Shown in pieces: positions 32,826-42,149 of a stretch of 64,000 nt of DNA. The DNA is from Scalesia atractyloides (taxonomy: Eukaryota; Streptophyta; Magnoliopsida; Asterales; Asteraceae), in the NCBI GenBank assembly GCA_947069175.1, contig CAMTDV010000017.1, positions 47,625,137 to 47,689,136 of the forward strand, written 5' to 3'. A model generated the notes under the pieces. The model did not search any database and was not told the origin of the DNA. It saw nothing but the letters and a program-made list of their open reading frames with translations. The position numbers and the translations under genes were made by a program. Numbering within the stretch: the stretch's first letter is position 1; every line of letters starts with the position of its first letter.

Positions 32826-33360
32826 CTAATGCAAGACTTTCTTTCTTTGTAATGAAGTTCTTCCAATTGAACCCCTCATCTTCTTACGTGACAACAAGAG
32901 CTTTATCTTTTGTAGTTGAAGGTCCATCTTCGATTTGCACCATTCTTTTCTCAGGCTGTGGTCGATGGTAAATTGCCTTCTTGTAGTAATCATCCCCAAA
33001 TGGATTATGATTTCCTTTGACTTCGCGATTTGGACATTCACGTTTGAACTGTCCTTTTTCCCAACATTTGAAGCATGTAACTTTGGATTTATCAAATCCT
33101 AGTTTTCCATCAAGACCTCTTAAATCGTCTCTCCCTGTGATTTCCATGAAGCATTGAGCTCTTTGGACCACTAATGCCATACACCACATGATATCTATCA
33201 ACTCCATTTCTTCCGGATCAATCTGATCATAATCTTCTTTGGTCATTTCTGGATTCCCAATTCTCCCAGCTACCAAGCTTTCATAAGATTTCAATACAGC
33301 TGCAAGCAATACCATATGTTGTTTTGTGGTCTGCTCGTTAAAGTCTTGAGCATTTTCGAG
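32826..33360 (-). pseudogene. W Gag first zinc knuckle, His ligand lost
   Basis: The reading 33315-32884 has CFKCWEKGQFKREC at about 33075-33034. The spacing is that of CX2CX4HX4C but the His is Gln (CAG), so zinc binding should be lost. The upstream IDIMWCMALVVQRAQ region and the downstream basic region are typical of copia gag. A parallel frame at 33095-32826 shows a later frameshift. Confidence 0.8.
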
Positions 33361-33528
33361 ATTGACTACAATGTTACACTGTAAGACTCGCTGGTTGGGA
33401 ATAGATTGATTCTGATGGCTATTTGTTGTTGGTTGGAGCTTTGAGACGGTTATTGCTCTTGGGAAATATTTGGATTGAAGGAAGCAAACGACTGAAATCC
33501 ACTTGACTGATTGGAAGGTGTACTTGTG

Positions 33529-33960
33529 TTAGAATTGGCACTGAAAGCTGTTTGAATCTATAGGCTCTGAACAGGTGTAGTTGGATTTCTTTTGTAGTAT
33601 AGATTTACATCCTGTTGCACGTTCGTCTTCTTGCTTTTTTGCCAATTTCTGCATTTCTAATTCATGCCCTTCTAGTTTCTTAATAAATCTTGGCAAATTA
33701 AAGGAATCGTATTCTGCACCATTTTTTAGGATGGTTAGATACGTAGTCCACTCTCCTTCGGGTAGCGAATCTGCCAATTTATCAACTAACTCTTCGTTTG
33801 TCTTCACAAAACCCATTCGCTTCATTTGAACTACCAGGTGGCGGTATCTCTCTATTAGCTGCTTCATTGTTTCGCCCTTGATTAGGTTGAATAATTCAAA
33901 CTCTTTGTTCAACAATGCTTTCTTTCCCTTTCTGAGTTGAGTACTTCCTTGTGATCTCAA
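33529..33960 (-). pseudogene. W Gag UBN2 core
   Basis: KKALLNKEFELFNLIKGETMKQLIERY and LADSLPEGEWTTYL are the conserved stretches of the copia gag UBN2 domain, which forms the particle shell. It is separated from the N-terminal part (34356-34000) by a small frame change or deletion near 33980. The end (SFQCQF) runs into a stop. Confidence 0.88.
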
Positions 33961-33999
33961 GTGTAAGGCGAGCCATAATGACTGAGCATCGTCGTCATA

Positions 34000-34356
34000 T
34001 TATAAGAGAACCGGTATATCTTCCTTTATTGCTTGTTGAAGAAGGTTCATCATCTTTTTCTCATTGACGTACTTCTCTTGTTCTGGGTCAGTTAATCGTG
34101 CCACTGTCTTTTCAAGACCATGTTCGTTCACCGGTGGTTGGTATTTGCTCTCGATTGCAAACCAGCAATCAAAATGATTTGCCTGAACCCAATTCTTGAA
34201 CCTTTCACTCCAACTTTCGTAGTCCTCCATGTTCATAAATTTCGGAGGTTTTGTAGTTGTTCCCATTTCTTTTTCAAGGTTAATATTTTTAGCTGCTGCA
34301 GAAGTAGTGACTGCTTGTGTGGCAAAAGCGTTGTGAAAATCTTCTTCACCTGACAT
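34000..34356 (-). pseudogene. W Gag N-terminus
   Basis: Starts MSGEEDFHNAFATQAV at 34356, about 540 bp after the PBS. It contains NMEDYESWSERFKNW and EKKMMNLLQQAIKEDI, aligned with the same positions of X and Y gag. It has a longer N-terminal extension than X and Y (MENEMG starts at its residue 30 or so). It stops after PVLL. Confidence 0.88.
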
Positions 34357-34439
34357 TTTAAAAACACTTTGAACAAAAAAACAGATTAGTTCTGATTAGA
34401 CTGACGCCACCTGAACAACACGAAAGAGCAATCGGTCAC

Positions 34440-34625
34440 AACAGATTTCGCACAAAAATCTACCACAATTTTCGTACGAAATTGTTGAGATAATTTCCGC
34501 ACGGAAGATGATTTCATATGAAAAATTATTTCATACGGAATTTTAACCTTGGAAACTTTAATTGATTACACTCTCACACACTCTATTTTCGTACGAAATT
34601 GTTCTTATTTCCGTACGAAAATTTC
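34440..34625 (-). repeat. Palindromic TTTCGTACGAAA-type motifs in W leader
   Basis: About seven related short palindromes: ATTTTCGTACGAAAT at 34468 and 34585, TTCCGCACGGAA at 34494, ATTTCATATGAAAAAT at 34511, TTCATACGGAA at 34530 and TTCCGTACGAAA at 34609. The sequence changes but symmetry is largely kept. Two more are in the LTR (35201 and 35221). Confidence 0.75.
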
Positions 34626-34893
34626 AGTATGTTTGAACACTTTCTAACAGTTTTATGTTTTAGTAATTTTAAGCATGATTTTGATTGATTTTATATTTGT
34701 ATGTTTCAGGGATTTGTTAGAATTGATTTTAACACATCATACTGAAAACCTAGTCCAATTTCTCCATGTATTCGTCTAGATCTAAGTGATGTATCAAGAA
34801 GGAGTAGAAATAGAGTTCTTCAATGGATGAATCTTGATCTTTAAAGGTTGAATCCAGCTGAAACTTGGTTGTTTGTTCTCAATCAGACCTCAA

Positions 34894-34906
34894 GGCTCTG
34901 ATACCA
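34894..34906 (-). other. W primer-binding site (tRNA-Met)
   Basis: TGGTATCAGAGCC on the minus strand, two bases from the LTR end. It shows that the LTR at 34909-35567 is the 5' LTR of W. Confidence 0.92.
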
Positions 34907-34908
34907 CT

Positions 34909-35567
34909 TGTGAGTGTAGGATCAGCCCTAACTCGTGAGCTACCGGACTGATTTGCTTAGCTAACAGAGGCAGAATTCATTGTTAACCAAGTTGAACAAA
35001 CACACGACTAGATCAATGATACTGTTTAACATGTCTGAATCTTTATATCGATAACTTGGAATGATTACAGACACAAACAAGCAGGACTTCGCCTCTGGTC
35101 TCCAAAAACAGCATGCCAATACAAACACCCAAGGAACCTATTTATACTAAACAGGTTTCACACCAAAGTGTCTTGGGAAAGATTTTGAACGAAAATGAGT
35201 TTCGTACGAAATCTATACAATTCGTATGAAAATCTCTGACATACATTTACAACTTATAATTTGACACTTGCAAAGCCCAAAATACATAACCGACTCATCC
35301 TAGACGTAGGCAATAGACATTAGTGCACAAACACATTGAATAAGTAAAACACTGATGACCCTAAGCGTTGTTAGTCTTCATTAGAGGTTCTCTTCCTGCA
35401 GATGTTCTCTTCAAAGTGGGGCTTTGTCTTTGACGTAGCTTGTAAGGCAGACTTTAGCTTGGGAAGTCGTTCTGGTCAAAGCTTCTAAACTCTGTTATTC
35501 TGGATCAAACATCTGATATGTTTTGGCTTTCAATCATATGTTCGTTTGTAAGGGTTTAATCCCAACA
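34909..35567 (-). repeat. LTR shared by W (as 5' LTR) and V (as 3' LTR)
   Basis: 659 bp, minus strand TGTTGGGATTAAACCC to CACTCACA. A PBS lies on its left side and a PPT (CTAGGGGAGAT, plus 35568-35578) on its right side, so internal DNA of the same family is attached at both sides. No target duplication flanks it. This is the LTR-internal-LTR-internal layout left by LTR recombination or tandem integration. Confidence 0.82.
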
Positions 35568-35638
35568 ATCTCCCCTAGAACAGATGATGCCAAAACTAGC
35601 TCTATTCTTGATCTTTATTCCTCATCATTAGTTCCCTT

Positions 35639-36039
35639 TGTTGATGCATAATGTCTATTGTCTAGGTCTTGGATCGAGTCTGTATGTTTAGGGCTTGATT
35701 TTGTTAGAACTTGAAAGTATTTATGTTGTAATACTCAAGTTCGGCCGAAGTTGTAGTAGGCTGATAAAGTTCGGCCGAACTTGATCTAGCCAATACTCAC
35801 TTCGAGCGAACTTGTGTGTCTATATATAGTTGGTCATGGTTTCTCATTGTAAGAACTTTGCGACATTGACGACGAAGCTCTGTCGGTTTGGAAGTCATAT
35901 TGTAATACTTCTGGACATTAATAAACCGACATTTAAACAGTAAACTTGTGTATTCGATTAATATGTCATATACTTTCCGCTTATATTGGAAATTAGATAC
36001 AAATTAGGTTCCCGAGCTGAGGAGGACGATCCTAACACC
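35639..36039 (+). mobile_element. Solo LTR of an X/Y-related copia family
   Basis: 401 bp from TGTTGATGCATAATG to CGATCCTAACA, with perfect target duplication CCCTT at 35634-35638 and 36040-36044. It has two CAAGTTCGGCCGAA-type palindromes and a half-copy (35729-35815) and a TATATATAG box. No PBS or internal sequence adjoins it, so the internal part was removed by LTR recombination. Confidence 0.93.
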
Positions 36040-36199
36040 CTTATCTGTCCTTTGAATTGGAGTTCAAAGTTTAGGGCAACTAAGTCTTCAAAATCCCTTT
36101 CTAGTTCGAGGTTCAGAAGATCTTAAAGGTATTCAACACACAGACCATATGTTGCCTCTATTTTAATGTGTCGAACTTTGCCATGAGACCTGACCAAGG

Positions 36200-36624
36200 T
36201 GTTGATGCATATGTCTGTTGCCTATGTCATTATGTATCGAGTCTGAGCAATTAGGGCTTAATCTGTTAGAAACTAGGCGTATGTAAGTGAGATAGAGGGC
36301 AAGTTCGCTGGTCATGATGGTGTTGATGTCATGTTCGGCCGAACTTGACTAGGTCAAAGTTCGCCCGAACTTAGCCTCTCACCAGCAAACATCTAAACCT
36401 ATAAATAGGTGCCTTGGGATTTCATTTGTAAGATTCAGTGATTTTGGTACAGAGACGGCAAAGCTCTGTCCAAGTGTTTCCAGGATCTGTAACTTTACAC
36501 ATTAATGAAACAGTGATTAATCAATGAATAACTTGTCTACAATGTCGCCTATGCAAAAGGATTCCGTACGTTTACCTTAGGTTTGCCAAATTAGAACCCG
36601 AACGATCCGTATAAAGGACCCATA
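36200..36624 (+). repeat. Y 5' LTR
   Basis: 425 bp. Palindromes at 36333 (GTTCGGCCGAACTTG) and 36356 (AAGTTCGCCCGAACTTA), a TATA box CCTATAAATAGG at 36398-36409, and the conserved end ACGTTTACCTTAGG...GAACGATCCGTATA. Starts TG, ends TA. Confidence 0.95.
36398..36409 (+). promoter_or_regulatory. TATA box of Y LTR
   Basis: CCTATAAATAGG, a canonical plant TATA box that is itself nearly symmetric, about 30 bp upstream of TTTCATTTGTAAGATTCAG. Also in the 3' LTR at 41918-41929. Confidence 0.65.
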
Positions 36625-36626
36625 AT

Positions 36627-36638
36627 TGGTATCAGAGC
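36627..36638 (+). other. Y primer-binding site (tRNA-Met)
   Basis: TGGTATCAGAGC two bases after the LTR end. Confidence 0.92.
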
Positions 36639-36850
36639 ATGATTGGCCTAATTTGAAGACATTGGACATAGAACATCTCATCTTCTACTCATTTCTTTCA
36701 TTTTTAACTTTTCTTGGACAATTCACGGACAAAATGGACTGATTTTCAAATATAATACGTAAAATCCATAATAGATAAACCCTTGAAAAGATTAGAGCTT
36801 AAAACAAACGAATTCATGTCAAAAATTGCAAAAAACCATGTCGAATAACT

Positions 36851-37237
36851 CATGTTCGCTCGAACATAACATCAAGTTCGCTCGAACTTGACTAAAAAAT
36901 TCACATTTTTCATCAAGTTCGCCCGAACTTGATTGATTTTCAAGATTTTTGATAAGTTCACTCGAACTTGAATACTTTTCATTAAGATTTCATCAAGTTC
37001 ACCCGAACTTGATTAAATTTTGTTGAAAATCTATTACAAGTTCGCCCGAACTTGTAAAGTCTCTTGAATATCTTACAAGTTCGCCCGAACTTGTAAGTTC
37101 TCTTGAAAAATCTCCCAAGTTCGCTCGAACTTGTCAAGCAATATTCAAGTTCACCCGAACTTGTTAAATCTGATTGTTTTAGCACTAGTTCGCCCGAACT
37201 TGTCTCACAAGCTATTACAAGTTCGCCAGAAGTTGTT
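36851..37237 (+). repeat. Palindrome array in Y leader, AAGTTCGCCCGAACTT type
   Basis: Eleven copies at 30-45 bp spacing (near 36853, 36873, 36913, 36953, 36993, 37036, 37077, 37115, 37145, 37184, 37217). Flanks differ between copies but remain complementary in many, for example CATCAAG...CTTGAT against TTACAAG...CTTGTAA. The inner base pair also varies between GCCC, GCTC and ACCC. Confidence 0.9.
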
Positions 37238-37458
37238 CAAGGCATGAAAATCACGAAAAACATCTCAGACATTATATATCATTAGATTCGTATTGACGAG
37301 ACCAGTTTAAAACTCTAATCTATTAAAAAAGTTTTCCAAAAAAATTTAAACGTTTTTTAGCAAACCGATACGTTAATATTGTCGGTTAAAAAGTCAAATT
37401 TTTACTAAAATTGTCTGTTTGCTAATCATTTTTCAAGTGTTTTGAACGACAGATTAGT

Positions 37459-39145
37459 TTGGAAAACGAAATGGGGTCTGTGAAGCCGTCAATGTTGATG
37501 AGATTAGAAGAATATGAAGCCTGGAAAGAAAAGTTTATAAACTGGGTCCAAGCTATGCATTTCCGCAGTTGGGTCGCGATTGAGACAGGTTATGTCGTTC
37601 CTAGAGATGAGAATCAGAAAATTCTGGAGAAGTGCAAATATTCTACTCAACAGGAAGATGATTATTTTGCTGAAAAGAAAATGATTAATCTTATCCAGCA
37701 ATCGGTTAAGGAAGACATCCTGATACTTTTACCAGAATACAAGACTGTGAAAAAGTTATGGCATCTCTGAAGAATAAGTTTCAAGAGAGTGTAGTAGTTA
37801 AGAACTATGAAGCTCTAGTTTCAAGTACATCCACAAATGAGTCTTCAAGTTCTAAACCAGCCTGCCCGGTTTATGATGTAGACAATTATCACGCAGATAA
37901 TGCCAAACTCTTGAATGAGATTGAGAGTTTGACATTAGAAAATAAAAAATTAAAAGAATTTGAAAAGAATTTTGAAAACAAAATAAAAATTTTAGAAAAT
38001 GAAAAATTACAAATTGTAGTAGATTTTCAAAATGAAATAAAAATGTTTAAAAATAAAAAAATTGTTTTTGAAAAATTAAATATAGAAAATCAAAAAGCAA
38101 TAAATTATCATATTGAGAAAATTGCTCAACATGAAAAAGAAGTTGAGACTGTTAAAAATAAAGCTGTTAATTCAGAAAAATTATTGAAATGTTTTGTGAC
38201 CTCCTCATTAAAATTCGATCATATATGTCCAAAACCGATCAATAATAATAAAAAGGAAAATCCAATGAGTGCCAGTGTCACAAATTTTGACAATGTCATA
38301 ATTAAGAATTGTGATGATGATACTGATGATGAAAATGTTAGAAAAGAGAAAAGAGAAAAATGAAATATTTTTAAAACTAAATGAGAAATTTCAACAAACT
38401 GTTCTATAATCTACTGAAAAAGGTGAATGTTCAACGCGAAAACCTTCTAAGCAGAATGAAGAACAAAAACAAAGTTTTAAAAGTTTTCAAAAAAATAAAA
38501 AATAAAAGGTCATCGGAACAATCATCCAATCATTATGAAAATTCAAACAAATTTGAAAAACAAAACTCACAAAAATTTGAAAATAAGTGGTGCAGGTCGG
38601 ACCACAGTGCTTCAACGTCAAATCGAAGGAACAGGAGAAGCAGGAAAGATGGCTACCACACATCAAATCAATGTTATGATTTGAGTGTATGGTTTGATAG
38701 AAAAGATCAATATGAGAACAGGAAGTGTCATAAATGTGGAGTAACTAGATACATTGCTAGTAAATGTTTACAAATTAAACCTAATCCTATTCATATTGAT
38801 AACAAAAAATCTGGAATATCAACTCAGGTTTTGAAACAATGTATAGAAACTACAAACAAGGTAAAACCAGTTACTACTAAGTTTTCAAATTTTGAAACTC
38901 GTGAATCCTCGAATAGTAGTGAACAAAAAGTTTCTACATTGTATTTCAAGAAAGCTTTAATGAAAAATCAAACATGGTTGGTGAAAGGAAAAGAATTTAC
39001 ACAACCAGTGAAAATTGATAGTTTAGAGGACTTTCCGAAATTTGAGAAAGTCCAAAATAAACCTAATTGTGTAAAGAAAATCAAAATTAAGGTTGAAGAA
39101 ACAACGCCTAAGACTGAAAAGGCTTGGGTGTCATTATTCAACTAA
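37459..39145 (+). pseudogene. Y Gag, UBN2 core deleted and zinc knuckle mutated
   Basis: The N-terminal reading 37459-37770 (MENEMGSVKP, EEYEAWKEKF, LIQQSVKEDILILLPEY) ends at LWHL. The next, 37758-38363, begins in a segment that lies after the UBN2 core in X (VVVKNYEALVSSTST), so most of the UBN2 core is missing. A long Lys/Glu/Asn coiled coil follows. The third, 38381-39145, has CHKCGVTRYIASKC: the His ligand is Tyr (X has His). The three parts are in different frames. Y can hardly make a working Gag. Confidence 0.88.
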
Positions 39146-41735
39146 TTGTTTGAATTTTTGTGCAGGAACTTATGAGATGAACGTAAATTACTAAGAATGG
39201 AGTTCTGGGGCACATATTGAAGATGGCCCGAGTTATCATGTTATATATAAGACCATTGAAGAAAATTTGGAAAATTTCACAGAACCTTCTCTGTTGAAAA
39301 GACAAAACCCAGGGGATATAACGTTTTATAAACACGGAAGTGTTATGGTTTTTGTCATCATGAGGGGGAGAGTGTTTAAAAAGGAAATCTTGTGAAGCAG
39401 AATGGATGGAGAATTGAAGTGATTCTCATCGGTTGGCCAATGTTTTTCTAAAAATTAAAAATCCCAAAGAATATGTTTTTGAATTTTAGGGGAGAAATTT
39501 TTTTCAGAAAATCCAAAAACATATTAAATGCGAAAATCACAAAAACATTGAAAAAGGTAAAAAGAGTTTTGTGGATAAAAGGAAATGATAGTATATCAGT
39601 GGACTATCACAGTATGCTAAGGATTTGTATAGTTTAAAAGTGATAAACAAGTCTTAGTGTGGATGTGTCGATAGGCTTTACACGTTTAGTAAATTGTTTC
39701 TGAGATATAAACTAAATTTTACAACTGCTTAATTTTGTGGATTAACATCTCTCGGATATATGGACTTAGTACTCTGAAATTTCGTTTGAGAGATTGTCTG
39801 ATTCTGAGATATGAGGTCTTTATAGATGATTGATATCTGGGGTATTATACAAGTTCTTCTGATTTTGCATAAGCAATGGCCTAGAACTTCTATAATGCTT
39901 TTGCAAAAATCCCCTAAAACTGCATTAAATTGAAAATATCGAAAGATACTACAATTGCAGTACAAAAAGATTCCATTTTGGAACACTACCTTATAAGTCG
40001 AGCCTTCATCTCTTTGTCGGTACGGTGGTACTAACCTGAGCTCTCAAGGTCTCGCACAACCCAGATACAGATATCAATTACGCTATACCCGCCTGTAAGA
40101 TGAAATCTAGGGAATCTTGATGCGGGAGTATATTCTGAGATGGGAACCATAGTTAAGTCAAGTTTCTTAATTCAACATAACGTATCTTGGAACAATTGAG
40201 AAATGTTTTGAAGTTTAAGAGGACAAACATATCGACAATCTAGGTAAATTTGTTTAAAACTTAGTGTCATAAAAAGGTCAATGGTACTAGTGATATGTCT
40301 TAGAAACTGATATGATCCTTTAACACAAACTCAACAAAAAATATTCATGCAAATATGTTTGTACATACTTAGAGTTTGATATTCATTACATAAAAAACAA
40401 AAAGATTATATTATCCTTTAGTTTCGACCACTGGTGATGAAAAGCTGATTTTCAAAATCTAAAGTTGCTGAACAAAGTTTAAAACTGTTGAAAATTGATT
40501 CTAAACAGTTTAAAAGTTCATTAATTTGAAACTTACATTTGAATAAATATGTCAGTTTAGTGTCAAAACATTTAATCAAGATCATTAAGTTGAACTTGAT
40601 ACATAAATCAGATATTCAAGGTCATTAATTTGGACTTGATTAACTGAGAGGGTTTAAAACTGATGAGGAGATTAAAATTTGAAATGTTTGTTTTATGAAA
40701 TTTCAAAGTTTGAATCTGAAATGTTTATTTGTATGTTTGAGGAACTTTGAAACAGGAAGTTGATATTAAGGGGGAGCTGGATAAAACAAGTTGATTGGAT
40801 AATACCAGAAAGCTCAAAGCAAGGGGAGCATGGTGATTCAATGTTTTATCAAGACAAGCTCAAGAAAAGAGAAAAGGATTGTAGACGATATGAAGATCAT
40901 GGAACTTAAAGTTATTCAAGAAATAATGATCAAGAAAATTTAAAGACTCAGGAATTTAACTGTAGAATGATGACTACAGTAACATCCAAGGGGGAGTCTA
41001 TTGATGCATATGTCTGTTGCCTACGTCATTATGTACTAGTGATATGTCTCAAAAACTGATATGATCCTTTAACACAAACTCAACAAAAATATTCCTGTAA
41101 ATATGTTTGTACATACTTAGAGTTTGATATTCATTATATAAAAAACAAAAAGATTATATTATCCTTTAGTTTCGACCACTGGTGATGAAAAGCTGATTTT
41201 CAAAATCTAAAGTTGCTGAACAAAGTTTAAAAACTGTTGAAAATTGATTCTAAACAGTTTAAAAGTTCATTAATTTGAAACTTACATTTGAATAAATATG
41301 TCAGTTAGTGTCAAAACGTTTAATCAAGATCATTAAGTTGAACTTGATACATAAATCAGATATTCAAGGCATTAATTTGGACTTGATTAACTGAGAGGGT
41401 TTAAAACTGATGAGGAGATTAAAATTTGAAATGTTTGTTTTATGAAATTTCAAAGTTTGAATCTGAAATGTTTATTTGTATGTTTGAGGAACTTTGAAAC
41501 AGGAAGTTGGTATTAAGGGGGAGCTGGATAAAACAAGTTGATTGGATAATACAAGAAAGCTCAAAGCAAGGGGGAGCATGGTGATTCAACGTTTTATCAA
41601 GACAAGCTCAAGAAAAGAGAAAAGGATTGTAGACGATATGAAGATCATGGAACTTAAAGTTATTCAAGAAATAAAGATCAAGAAAATTTAAAGACTCAGG
41701 AATTTAACTGTAGAATGATGACTACGGTAACATCC
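39146..41735 (+). other. Y non-coding region in place of pol
   Basis: Aligned with X 13428-15363 in opposite orientation. Contains the conserved block at 40083-40146, seven PPT-like AAGGGGGAG tracts (39363, 40768, 40821, 40988, 41515, 41568, 41736) and the 749-bp tandem duplication. No pol motif. Confidence 0.8.
40083..40146 (+). other. Conserved non-coding block, Y copy
   Basis: CTATACCCGCCTGTAAGATG, then CTTGATGCGGGAGTATATTC and GATGGGA. TATACCCGC pairs with GCGGG-A-GTATA (one bulge). In X the left side is TATACTCACC, so both sides differ while pairing is largely kept. Confidence 0.6.
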
Positions 41736-41783
41736 AAGGGGGAGTCTATTGATGCATATGTCTGTTGCCTACGTCATTATGTA
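40285..41783 (+). repeat. 749-bp tandem duplication spanning PPT and LTR start
   Basis: Unit 1 is 40285-41033 and unit 2 is 41034-41783, nearly identical. Both start TACTAGTGATATGTCT and end with PPT, TATTGATGCATATG and ATTATGTA. Unit 1 thus carries a full PPT plus the first 33-34 bases of an LTR inside the element. The joint is at ATGTA/CTAG, with GTA shared by both ends. Confidence 0.93.
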
Positions 41784-42144
41784 TCGAGTCTTAGCGATTA
41801 GGGCTTAATCTGTTAGAACTAGGCGTATTTAAGTGATATAGAGGGTAACTTCGCTGGTCATGATGGTGTTGATGTCAAGTTCGCCCGAACTTAGCCTCTC
41901 ACCAGCAAACTTCTAAACCTATAAATAGGTGCCTTGGGATTTCATTTATAAGATTCAGTGATTTTGGCACAGAGACGGCGAAGCTCTGTCCAAGTGTTTC
42001 CAGGATCTGTAACGTTACACATTAAAGAAACAGTGATTAATCAGTGAATAACTTGTCTATAATGTCGCCTATGCAAATGGATTCCGCACGTTTACCTTAG
42101 GTTTGCCAAATTAGAACCCGAACGATCCGTATAACGGACCCATA
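41747..42144 (+). repeat. Y 3' LTR
   Basis: 398 bp. Starts TATTGATGC where the 5' LTR has TGTTGATGC. Lacks 27 bp between the two palindromes of the 5' LTR, so that one composite palindrome remains at 41877. Followed by CAAGG. Confidence 0.95.
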
Positions 42145-42149
42145 CAAGG

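Larger units (their letters stand above)
36200..42144 (+). mobile_element. Y: complete gag-only copia element, relative of X
   Basis: LTRs 36200-36624 and 41747-42144, perfect target duplication CAAGG (36195-36199, 42145-42149), PBS 36627-36638, PPT 41736-41744. Internal order: palindrome-rich leader, defective gag (37459-39145), about 2.6 kb non-coding DNA with a conserved block and a 749-bp tandem duplication. No pol. The LTRs are nearly alike apart from a 27-base gap, so insertion is fairly recent. Both LTRs end CCCATA rather than CA. Confidence 0.95.

Noticed and set aside
34894..34906. tRNA gene fragments (GGTATCAGAGC and similar)
   Set aside because: All occurrences lie next to LTR ends and are primer-binding sites, not tRNA genes.
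36851..37237. CRISPR-like array
   Set aside because: Repeats are palindromes of varying sequence and flank, spacers are not constant, and the context is a plant retrotransposon leader.
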